DNA from: Gammaproteobacteria bacterium
GTDB lineage: Bacteria; Pseudomonadota; Gammaproteobacteria; SZUA-229
Assembly: GCA_022340645.1 (NCBI GenBank)
Contig: JAJDNP010000097.1
Location: forward strand, 1 to 45,537
Direction: 5' to 3'
DNA length: 45,537 nucleotides
Part shown: positions 7,803 to 15,322 of the stretch, piece by piece
Layout: each line of letters opens with the position of its first letter
Position numbering within the stretch: the first letter of the stretch is position 1
Position numbers and translations under genes: made by a program
The notes under the pieces: model-generated
What the model was told of the DNA's origin: nothing
The model's database searches: none
The model's input: the letters and a program-made list of their open reading frames with translations, nothing else

Positions 7803-8728
7803 TGACAGCAGGCAATACTAAAATTGCGTCTGATCAATATGATCGCCGTACCATGGACTGGTATATTGACAAGTTCATGCAATTGCTGATGTTTGTTTGC
7901 GGTATTTCCGCTATTATCTTCATCATCAGCATATTTGTATTTATCACCATAGAAGGCCTCGATTTCGTTATTCATGACCTCGATATAGGTGAGTTTTTTA
8001 CTTCCCAGTACTGGTCGCCCAGCGATGAAGATGACCCCGAGTATGGTATCCTGGCGCTGATCGCAGGAACCGCCAGTGTTACCGGGCTGGCAATGGTTGT
8101 CGCCATTCCATTTGCCCTGGGTACGGCTATTTATATCGGGGAGTTTTCCACCGGCAAAAAACGCGAATCCCTCAAGGTGCTGGTAGAGCTGCTGGCGGCA
8201 ATCCCTTCTGTGGTCTGGGGATTTATCGGTTTATCAATCATGAACCCGCTGATTATCAAAGTGTTTGATGTGCCCGTCGGCCTAAACGTGCTTAATGCCG
8301 GTATTATTCTCGGATTAATGGCGGCGCCCATCATGACATCCATTGCCGAGGATGCGCTGAAGGCGGTGCCAGACAGCTACCGTGAAGCGGCCGAAGCCAT
8401 GGGCGCGACACGCTGGCAGGTGATTTTCAAGGTTGTGCTGCCGGCCGCCAAGAATGGCTTGCTGGGCGCTGTACTGCTGGGTGTGGGGCGCGGCTTTGGT
8501 GAGACCATGGCGGTACTGATGGCCACCGGTCATTCGGTTAATATTCCGCACAGTATTTTTGATTCAGTGCGTGCATTAACCGCAACCATCGCCGCTGAAC
8601 TGGGGGAGACGGCTGTAGGTTCGCCACACTATGGTGTGCTGTTTACCATCGGTATATTCCTGTTCCTGATAACTTTCCTGATTAACCTGACCGCGGACCT
8701 GGTTGTACGTGGCGTACGCAAGGGCTGA
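7802..8728 (+). CDS. pstC: Phosphate ABC transporter permease PstC
   Basis: Inner-membrane permease subunit, 308 aa. Start ATG 7802 overlaps the preceding stop and has a G-rich site (GGGGCGAG) just upstream; an in-frame ATG at 7787 is the alternative. Six hydrophobic helices are apparent. The cytoplasmic EAA loop that contacts PstB is clear: YREAAEAMGATRWQVIFKVV followed by LPAAKNGLLGAVLLG. The segment VELLAAIPSVVWGFIGL is typical of PstC. It pairs with pstA 27 bp downstream. Confidence 0.93.
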   Translation: MTAGNTKIASDQYDRRTMDWYIDKFMQLLMFVCGISAIIFIISIFVFITIEGLDFVIHDLDIGEFFTSQYWSPSDEDDPEYGILALIAGTASVTGLAMVVAIPFALGTAIYIGEFSTGKKRESLKVLVELLAAIPSVVWGFIGLSIMNPLIIKVFDVPVGLNVLNAGIILGLMAAPIMTSIAEDALKAVPDSYREAAEAMGATRWQVIFKVVLPAAKNGLLGAVLLGVGRGFGETMAVLMATGHSVNIPHSIFDSVRALTATIAAELGETAVGSPHYGVLFTIGIFLFLITFLINLTADLVVRGVRKG

Positions 8729-8755
8729 TTCGCGAATAGCCCCTGGATATAGATC

Positions 8756-9625
8756 ATGTTTGAAATCTCAGAGATAAATAAACGCAACCAGAAAACACAG
8801 AAACTGTTTCAAATACTGTTCATGATGATGACGGTACTGCTAATCATGCCCGTAGTGGCTATTCTGGGCATGCTGATATACAAGGGTGGCAGCATAATCT
8901 CGGTCGATTTTCTGTTTTCTAATCCAACCAATGGCATGACGGCGGGTGGCATTTTCCCGGCGATATTCGGAACTGTCTGGCTGGTTGCCGTGGCTTTACT
9001 GGTTTCGGTACCGATAGGCGTCGCCGCAGCTATATATCTAAGCGAGTACGCGCCGGACAACTGGCTGACACGTATTATCAACCTGGCAATTATCAACCTG
9101 GCAGGTGTTCCCTCGATTGTGCATGCGCTGTTTGGTGTTGGCGCTTTCGTTATCTTTTTTGGTTTTGGCACCAGTATTCTGGCTGCCAGCCTGACGCTTG
9201 CGATTATGACGCTGCCGGTTGTTATCGTTGCCAGCCGCGAATCCCTGCAGGCGGTGCCGCTGGCGTTTCGCATGGCTTGCTGGAACATGGGTGCAACGCG
9301 CTGGCAGACAATCAGGCGTGTGGTATTACCAAACGCGGTGAGCGGTATTCTGACTGGTGTTATTCTGGAAGTTTCACGCACCACCGGTGAAACAGCGCCG
9401 ATCATGTTTACCGGCGCCGCATTTTTCCTGCCATTTTTACCTCAAAGCGTATTTGATCAGACCATGGCGCTCTCGCTGCACCTGTTCGTGGTTTCAACTC
9501 AGGTTCCAGGTGTGCCGGAAGATTTACCATATGGCGTGGCGCTGGTGCTAATCGCCATGGTGCTCATTATGAACAGCCTGTCTATCGCATTTCGTATGTA
9601 TCTGCGTGGTAAGAAAAAATGGTAA
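8756..9625 (+). CDS. pstA: Phosphate ABC transporter permease PstA
   Basis: Second membrane subunit of the Pst channel, 289 aa. It shows the same architecture as PstC: six hydrophobic segments, the conserved INLAGVPSIVHALFGVGAFV and an EAA-type loop (AFRMACWNMGATRWQTIRRV) for ATPase docking. It lies 27 bp after pstC, and an in-frame ATG of pstB1 overlaps its end, so the genes are co-transcribed. No key residue appears to be missing. Confidence 0.93.
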   Translation: MFEISEINKRNQKTQKLFQILFMMMTVLLIMPVVAILGMLIYKGGSIISVDFLFSNPTNGMTAGGIFPAIFGTVWLVAVALLVSVPIGVAAAIYLSEYAPDNWLTRIINLAIINLAGVPSIVHALFGVGAFVIFFGFGTSILAASLTLAIMTLPVVIVASRESLQAVPLAFRMACWNMGATRWQTIRRVVLPNAVSGILTGVILEVSRTTGETAPIMFTGAAFFLPFLPQSVFDQTMALSLHLFVVSTQVPGVPEDLPYGVALVLIAMVLIMNSLSIAFRMYLRGKKKW

Positions 9626-9660
9626 GTACTGCTGCACATACAGGCACTGGAAGCAGGCAG

Positions 9661-10425
9661 ATGAGCGAAGCCCGCGTCAAACTGGATATTCGGGATGTGT
9701 CGATTTATTACGGTGATAAGCCGGCCATTGAGAACGTCACGCTGGATATCAAGGAACATGAAATATTCGGCATAATTGGTCCCGCAAACGCGGGTAAGAC
9801 ATCCTTTCTGAAAGCGATAAACCGCATGGATATGTTTACCACGAACATGGAGGTGCGGGGTGATATCTATTTCAATGGTTATGATATACGCAAGGCGCGC
9901 AATATTTATGCTTTACGCAGCCGTATCGGCGTGGTTTTTCCGCTGCCGGTGGGCCTGCCGTTAACCATATATGACAATGTTGCACTGGCGCCGCAACTTT
10001 CAGGCATAAAGGACAAAGCCGAGCTGGATATTATTGTCGAGCGCTGTCTGGCCAGGGCTGCCTTATGGGATGAAGTCAAGGACCGGTTGAATTCACTGGG
10101 CAGCCTGCTGTCAGGTGGCCAGCAGCAGCGACTGACCATTGCGCGTGCGTTATCTCAGGAACCTGAAGTGCTTATGCTGGATGAGTTCTCAATTGCCGTT
10201 GACCCGGTTACCACGATGCGTATCGAGGATGTGCTGAAAGAACTGAAGTCCGAGATGACCATTATCCTGGTGACCAACCTGGTGCAGCAGGCTAACAGGC
10301 TGGCTGACCGGACGGCCTTTTTCCTGGAAGGCAAGTGCGTTGAGATAGGTGAGACTGAAGCGATGTTTGACGGAAAGGTGGAACATCAGAGAACACTCGA
10401 TTATATTCAGGGCAAATTCGGTTAG
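9661..10425 (+). CDS. pstB: Pst ATPase paralogue 1, intact signature but decayed Q- and H-loops
   Basis: ABC ATPase of the PstB family, 254 aa from ATG 9661, which has GGAAGCAGG upstream; ATG 9619 overlapping pstA is the alternative. The Walker A is unusual but usable (GPANAGKT, residues 40-47). The signature is canonical (LSGGQQQRL, from residue 150) and Walker B keeps D174/E175, though the following DEPxSALDP reads DEFSIAVDP. The Q-loop Gln is Pro (VVFPLPVGLP, P94) and the H-loop His is Asn (VTNLVQQ, N206). Those losses should weaken hydrolysis at its own Walker site. PstB2, directly downstream, has the opposite pattern, which points to an asymmetric heterodimer. Confidence 0.88.
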   Translation: MSEARVKLDIRDVSIYYGDKPAIENVTLDIKEHEIFGIIGPANAGKTSFLKAINRMDMFTTNMEVRGDIYFNGYDIRKARNIYALRSRIGVVFPLPVGLPLTIYDNVALAPQLSGIKDKAELDIIVERCLARAALWDEVKDRLNSLGSLLSGGQQQRLTIARALSQEPEVLMLDEFSIAVDPVTTMRIEDVLKELKSEMTIILVTNLVQQANRLADRTAFFLEGKCVEIGETEAMFDGKVEHQRTLDYIQGKFG

Positions 10426-10459
10426 CGATAAACCCTGAAACTATACGATAGATAAAACG

Positions 10460-11263
10460 ATGAACCAGGCCAGCCACAACGTCGCACAAAAAAGCACGGA
10501 CAAGTATGCCATCCATACGACAAACCTTAACCTGTGGTACGGCACATTCCAGGCATTGTTCAATGTCAATCTGAATATCAAGGATGGCATCATTACATCA
10601 CTTATCGGGCCATCCGGATGCGGTAAAAGTACATTCCTGCGCAGTGTCAACAGGATCAATGAGCGTCTGGGTTACGTGCGAATTGATGGCTCTATCGATG
10701 TCAGGGGGCAGAACATTTATGCTAAAAATGTTGAGATTCTCCAGGTGCGTAAACAGATTGGCATGGTTTTCCAGCGTCCAAATCCGCTGCCTATATCGGT
10801 TCGTGAAAATATATTGTTTGGTCATAAGATCCATCGAAGCGGCAAGGTAAGCAGCCGCAGCGAGCAGGATGATATTGTGGAGTCTGCTTTGCGTACCGTT
10901 TTGTTGTGGGACAAGGTCAAGGACCAGCTGGACCGCAAGGCAACCGAGCTGTCGCTCGAAGAACAGCAAAAATTATGCATCGCACGGCTGTTGCCGGTGA
11001 AACCCAGCATACTGTTGATGGACGAGCCCTGTTCGGCACTGGATCCAAAAGGCACCGAAGCAGTAGAGGAGCTGATCTGGGAACTGCGCGGCGACTATAC
11101 CATTCTAATCGTGACGCATAATATGGCCCAGGCAAGACGCGCCAGTGAAGAATGTATATTCATGTTAATGGGAAAGGTTATTGAGCATACCGCGACAGAA
11201 GACATGTTTGTGACGCCAAAGAACAGTGAAACGGCGGATTATATTGAAGGCAGGTACGGTTAG
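10460..11263 (+). CDS. pstB: Pst ATPase paralogue 2, intact catalytic site but decayed signature
   Basis: Second PstB-family ATPase, 267 aa. Walker A GPSGCGKST (50-58), Q-loop VFQRPNP (Q105), Walker B LLMDEPCSALDP (185 on) and H-loop VTHNM (H220) are all canonical. The signature reads LSLEEQQKL instead of LSGGQQQRL, so the helix that contacts the partner's ATP is altered. The PstB end motif DYIEGRYG is present. With PstB1 giving LSGGQ and PstB2 giving Walker A/B, Q- and H-loops, one complete composite ATP site would form per heterodimer. It starts 34 bp after pstB1, without a strong ribosome-binding site. Confidence 0.9.
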   Translation: MNQASHNVAQKSTDKYAIHTTNLNLWYGTFQALFNVNLNIKDGIITSLIGPSGCGKSTFLRSVNRINERLGYVRIDGSIDVRGQNIYAKNVEILQVRKQIGMVFQRPNPLPISVRENILFGHKIHRSGKVSSRSEQDDIVESALRTVLLWDKVKDQLDRKATELSLEEQQKLCIARLLPVKPSILLMDEPCSALDPKGTEAVEELIWELRGDYTILIVTHNMAQARRASEECIFMLMGKVIEHTATEDMFVTPKNSETADYIEGRYG

Positions 11264-11628
11264 CGGTTTGACGGTTTTCCTGGCTTAGGCTGATAGTGTA
11301 TATTACCGTATGCATCCACTAAGTAGCATGCGTTGTCGCTGACAGGGCGAGTTTCGCCTTTAACGGCGAGTTACTTTTCTTTATGGATTACATCCATGTA
11401 ATCCACCCTTCGGGCCAGGCAGAGCCTGTTCAAATTTGTTTCCACAAATTTAGTCTACAGCCAAAGAAAAGTAGGTCGCCGTCAGGGCGAAATCCGAGGT
11501 AATAAATAATTACCAATGTATCGGTGCCGGGAATAGCTGACGCAGATACCTACGAAAAAATAACTCGCCTGTAGGTTGAAACTCGCGATTTCAAAAACAA
11601 CCAATCGGACAAGATAACAAATATAGAA
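11264..11628. repeat. Convergent gap holding a compound palindromic repeat (11352-11492)
   Basis: This 365-bp gap has no gene. Inverted arms at 11352-11382 and 11463-11492 share CTTTTCTTT and CGCC..GGCGA segments. Between them lie three perfect small hairpins: TGGATTACAT/ATGTAATCCA (11384-11405), CAGGC-AGA-GCCTG (11416-11428) and AAATTTGT/ACAAATTT (11432-11451). Repeats with the GAGTTACTTTTCTTT arm occur in other proteobacterial genomes, from general knowledge. It may act as a bidirectional terminator between pstB2 and the phosphatase gene. Confidence 0.7.
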
Positions 11629-12267
11629 TTAAATTCCCCTGTCAAACGGTACTTTTATTATCCCCTGGCTGATGAATCCTGAATCTATACCCGCCTCTTC
11701 ATAGTGAACACATTTGGTATCTTCAATATCAAAAACACCGATATAACGATGGCCGACATGCTGCTTCAGGTTTGAGGCGTATTCCAGATCCAGGAAATGG
11801 CATATCAAACCGCGGATAACACCCGCGTGAACCACGCCCATAACAACGTCATTCGGGTAGCTGTCGGCGATTTTCAGTAAATAGTCAATACTTCGTGCCT
11901 GCATTTGCCTGAAACTCTCACCATTCGGGTAAATATAATCAGGATCTATTTTATATTCAGGTACATGCTGCTGGACCCATTGCTTGCTTTTTTTGCTCAT
12001 ATCTCCGTAATTGATTTCGTTCAATGCAGCTGAATGCTGAATCTTTTTGATATTCAAGGAACGGGCATAGAACAGTCCGGTTTTACGTGCGCGCCGCAGC
12101 TCACTTGTATAGATTTGGTTGATATGGATGTTTGATTTGCGCAGCGTATCATTGACAAAATTGATATCCTCTCGCCACTCTTTGACGGGCGGTGAGTCGC
12201 CCCAGCCAATAATGTTTCCATTTTGATTGCTGGTGGTTTTGTAATGTCTGACTAGAATTAGACGCAT
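11629..12267 (-). CDS. Histidine phosphatase (phosphoglycerate-mutase superfamily)
   Basis: Branch-1 histidine phosphatase, 212 aa. The catalytic RHG-type motif is LILVRHYKT near the N-terminus, so the usual Gly after RH is replaced by Tyr. TSELRRARKTG supplies the second phosphate-binding Arg, NGESFRQMQAR carries the acidic region, and GVVHAGVIRGL holds the second His. Substrate cannot be told from sequence; relatives include phosphoglycerate mutases, alpha-ribazole phosphatases and general phosphatases. It lies 38 bp downstream of a 2-phosphoglycerate-kinase-like gene on the same strand, so a phosphoglycerate substrate is plausible but inferred. Confidence 0.82.
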   Translation of the reverse strand: MRLILVRHYKTTSNQNGNIIGWGDSPPVKEWREDINFVNDTLRKSNIHINQIYTSELRRARKTGLFYARSLNIKKIQHSAALNEINYGDMSKKSKQWVQQHVPEYKIDPDYIYPNGESFRQMQARSIDYLLKIADSYPNDVVMGVVHAGVIRGLICHFLDLEYASNLKQHVGHRYIGVFDIEDTKCVHYEEAGIDSGFISQGIIKVPFDRGI

Positions 12268-12305
12268 TTTTATTTTTTAACCTGGAGATTCATTTGCAGG
12301 GATGT

Positions 12306-13490
12306 TTATGCAATACCTTCAATAGCTTTAAGATCAGGCGGGAATTGTCGAAGAATAATCTGGCTGGCGATTTCCAGTATTTCACGTATGCTGTCTTCCA
12401 GGTTGATATTGGGGACAATGTGTATATCATCCCTGTCAGACTGATCAAGCAGCCAGCTCTGCAGTTGCCAGATATCATCAATAAATTCGTCATCAGAGTG
12501 CCTGTCTTTCTGTTCCCGAATACGTTTTTGCAGCCGTTTTTTCAGTGACTGCTTGTCCATCGCTGCCAGCATGAACTTCATGCAAACCACTTCTTTATCT
12601 TCAGGGCAAACTTCAATTTCAGCAGGTACTATATGAACGCCTTCAATGACAAGGTGCTCCTGATCCTGACAGGCGCGTTCAATCGCTGTTTCAATGGCTG
12701 GCTTCATGGCGGACAGCTGCGCCAGAAAGCCGGCTATAATCCTGTTTTTGCTGTCTTCCCGCAATGCATGGCTCAATGGCGGCAGTCCACGCCATGCTTC
12801 ATAGCTGGGATATTGCAGGCTTGGGGTCAGCTGACTGGCGAGATAAGAGCGTATCACATCGCGCATCATGTCGGTTGACAGTGTTCTTGAGATATCCAGG
12901 CGATACGCCAGTTCAGCAGCAACGGCGCTTTTCCCGGTGCCGGTTGCACCGCCGAGCATGATGATCAAGGCTCTGCCTGAATTATGGAAACGACGCCATG
13001 CAAGGTATTTGTGTGCCGCTTTCTCAGAACAGTGATCGCACAAGCAGCGGTAAATAAGCCGGCGCAGTGATTTATGATCTATTTCTTTACGCCCGGTTTT
13101 CCGAATGCTTGCCAGTACCTTGCTTGCGCCGATGATTGAAAGTTTCGGGTTTATTGCGCAAGCCTCGAGGGAATGGCTCAATATCCCGACAGAAAAGGCT
13201 GAGCTTCGCCATGGCGTGTGCACGATGATATCTGACCTGGCCTGGTGCCTGGCAAGATATGCCATCCTGACCTGTTTGCCAAAGCGCCTTTCCAGCACTA
13301 TGGCAACGCGTTCTTCCAGTTCGCTGCTGGTAATTTCGGCTTCGTTTTTTAACTCATCGCGAATCGACTGGGCAAGATTATAGGCGTCGTCAAATGGTAT
13401 CTCGATGCTGGCAAGAGAACGTACAAGTATGCCTTTCAGGAAAGGTGTTTTGTCACCGTCGGCACTATGTGCAACTACTGTTTTCGACAT
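12306..13490 (-). CDS. 2-phosphoglycerate-kinase-like protein with ATP-cone region (paralogue A)
   Basis: Protein of 394 aa. The N-terminal half looks like ATP-cone regulatory sequence (PFLKGILVRSLASIEIPFDD, from about residue 16, and a second similar segment to about 165). A P-loop kinase follows: IIMLGGATGTGKSAVAAELA (about 176-195), STDMMRDVIRSYL and the acidic strand LVIEGVHIVP. This layout matches 2-phosphoglycerate kinase, known in methanogens for cyclic 2,3-diphosphoglycerate synthesis and present as uncharacterised homologues in bacteria. A paralogue of almost equal length is divergently encoded at 13693, and a histidine phosphatase follows. Kinase assignment is firm; substrate is family-based. 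Confidence 0.8.
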   Translation of the reverse strand: MSKTVVAHSADGDKTPFLKGILVRSLASIEIPFDDAYNLAQSIRDELKNEAEITSSELEERVAIVLERRFGKQVRMAYLARHQARSDIIVHTPWRSSAFSVGILSHSLEACAINPKLSIIGASKVLASIRKTGRKEIDHKSLRRLIYRCLCDHCSEKAAHKYLAWRRFHNSGRALIIMLGGATGTGKSAVAAELAYRLDISRTLSTDMMRDVIRSYLASQLTPSLQYPSYEAWRGLPPLSHALREDSKNRIIAGFLAQLSAMKPAIETAIERACQDQEHLVIEGVHIVPAEIEVCPEDKEVVCMKFMLAAMDKQSLKKRLQKRIREQKDRHSDDEFIDDIWQLQSWLLDQSDRDDIHIVPNINLEDSIREILEIASQIILRQFPPDLKAIEGIA

Positions 13491-13692
13491 TTTGTTTTTT
13501 AAAGATTATGTTGGCCTTGTCGCTACCTGCCATTGTGCATCATCATGAAAATTATTCAATACGTGCAGATCAAATACATATATTCTGAGATGATATATCG
13601 GATATGGCGGGTTCTTGAATTATAGTAAACTTATTAGGCATACTATAGAATCTGTTTTATTCTATCCTCAAATTTTTTATAGCACGGTCACA

Positions 13693-14880
13693 ATGGCAAA
13701 AGTTCTGGTAGAAACCGCTGGAGAAAAGACCCGGGTACCCTTTTTGAGAGGCATCCTTATCCGCTCGCTGCAGGATGCGGGGATAAATTTTGATGACGCC
13801 CTTGAGTTTGCTACTTCGATTAGGTCGGAACTGGACGATGTTGCCGTTATAACAACAACTGAACTACGTAAAAGAATTATAAACAGGCTCAAGCGATCAT
13901 TCCGCCAAGACCTTGTGCGGCGCTATCAGGACCGTAAACGCTCCTTAATGATTCAGGTGGAGGCTAATGATGGTCAGAAAGCCGCATTTTCATTAGCAGA
14001 ATATTGTAAATGCCTGGAGACAATCGGCCTGAGACCTGATGAAGCAAAATCTGTTGCGGAAACGGTAAGCGAGCATTTTCTCAAGCGAAAAAGCAGTGTT
14101 ATTAAATCCAGGTACATTGCTTATTTCACCTATCGCTTTCTGCGAAAGTCGGAAAATTTTGGTCCTGCAGTTGCTCACCGCTGGTTAGTCTGGCGTGACT
14201 TTATTGATAGCGGACGAACAATCATTTATATGATAGGAGGTACCGCCGGTTGTGGTAAAAGTACCACGGCAACTGACCTGGCGAGCCGGCTTAATATCGT
14301 ACGCACACAGTCAACGGATATGTTACGTGAAGTAATGCGTGTCATGGTGCCAAGACACCTGCAGCCAATACTTTATGAGTCGTCGTATACGGCCTGGGAA
14401 AAGCTGCCGTATGCCAGTAAGCATAGTAAGAAACAGGAGCAGCTACTTATCGATGGTTACTGCTCGCAGGCAGATATTATGTCGGTAGCAATCAAGGCGG
14501 TAATACGGCGAGCCCTGCGTGAAAATGTTTCCCTGATAGTGGAAGGTGTTCATGTACATCCCGCTTATATTAATAACCTTGTTAACAGTAAAGAGACAGT
14601 GGTTATTCCGATTATGCTAGGCGTAATAAAAAGAAAAAAATTACAGCGAAGGATAACCGGGCGCAGCACCAAGGTCCCCCAGCGGCGTGCTGAAAAATAT
14701 ATAAAATACTTCGAAAGTATCTGGGGAATCCAGACCTATCTGCTATCTGAGGCAGATAAGGCGGACTGCACTATTATTATTAATGACAGCAGGGATGATG
14801 TTTTGAGAGAAATTATGCTGACGACAATCAACAAACTTGCTGAAGATTTTGATAAAACTCCTGAAGAAATATTTGTATAA
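13693..14880 (+). CDS. 2-phosphoglycerate-kinase-like protein (paralogue B)
   Basis: Paralogue of the protein at 12306-13490. The frame is open from 13615, but ATG 13693 gives 395 aa, against 394 in the paralogue, and begins at the matching N-terminus (VPFLRGILIRSLQDAGINFD). The P-loop is YMIGGTAGCGKSTTATDLA, followed by STDMLREVMRVM and LIVEGVHVHP. All kinase motifs are intact, so both copies are probably functional. The two genes are divergent with about 200 bp between starts. No strong ribosome-binding site is visible. The N-terminal halves differ more than the kinase halves, which may mean different allosteric control. Confidence 0.78.
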   Translation: MAKVLVETAGEKTRVPFLRGILIRSLQDAGINFDDALEFATSIRSELDDVAVITTTELRKRIINRLKRSFRQDLVRRYQDRKRSLMIQVEANDGQKAAFSLAEYCKCLETIGLRPDEAKSVAETVSEHFLKRKSSVIKSRYIAYFTYRFLRKSENFGPAVAHRWLVWRDFIDSGRTIIYMIGGTAGCGKSTTATDLASRLNIVRTQSTDMLREVMRVMVPRHLQPILYESSYTAWEKLPYASKHSKKQEQLLIDGYCSQADIMSVAIKAVIRRALRENVSLIVEGVHVHPAYINNLVNSKETVVIPIMLGVIKRKKLQRRITGRSTKVPQRRAEKYIKYFESIWGIQTYLLSEADKADCTIIINDSRDDVLREIMLTTINKLAEDFDKTPEEIFV

Positions 14881-15322
14881 TCTTGCCATTTTTCGCAACA
14901 CGTAATCCCTGATCAGGGTGATAGCAAGCAGCACCAGCAGATTTCGTACCGTATTCTCTAGCACCATTGTTGTATTCTTTATGTCGGTTACAGCCATATG
15001 TAGTGGTTAAGACATAGCTGCTTTATCAGAACAGGGTGCGTCAACTGGAACACAATTCGATTGTTTATCTCTAGTCTCACTCACCGGGTTCAATATATAA
15101 AAGCATGGAACATGCTGGTTGTTATCCATTTACCATCCAGAAAATGATAAAAGATGATATTAATTAGTCGACCCGGTTAATCCTCCAGCCTCGTCCTGGT
15201 GCGGCTAACTTTAAAACATATTTGAGACATCTTACAGTTCGCCTTTGTAGCATGTCTCTCTGCATGTTATTCCCGGTACTGGCCGTGTTTTTTTCTTTTC
15301 CTGTTTGTAGTAATGTTAGCTG
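14881..15322. other. Intergenic region with no convincing gene
   Basis: These 442 bp hold no recognisable CDS, tRNA or repeat family. A small perfect palindrome CCCTGATCAGGG lies at 14908-14919, without a T-run. Promoter elements for the downstream radical SAM gene are expected here but none is clear enough to call. Confidence 0.5.

Noticed and set aside
9661-10425. PstB1 as a pseudogene
   Set aside because: Frame, length, Walker A, signature and Walker B are intact; the changes fall in specific catalytic loops and mirror those in PstB2, which fits specialisation better than decay.
11264-11628. tRNA or structured RNA gene in the hairpin-rich gap
   Set aside because: The hairpins lack cloverleaf layout and fit a palindromic intergenic repeat; no T-arm consensus is present.
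12306-14880. Toxin-antitoxin pair (zeta-toxin-like P-loop kinase)
   Set aside because: Both proteins have ATP-cone N-termini and the full length of 2-phosphoglycerate kinase, and there is no small antitoxin gene.
14743-14997. 84-codon minus-strand ORF with a hydrophobic segment
   Set aside because: It overlaps the end of the 2PGK-like paralogue B for over half its length, has no ribosome-binding site, and the overlapped part looks like antisense of that gene.
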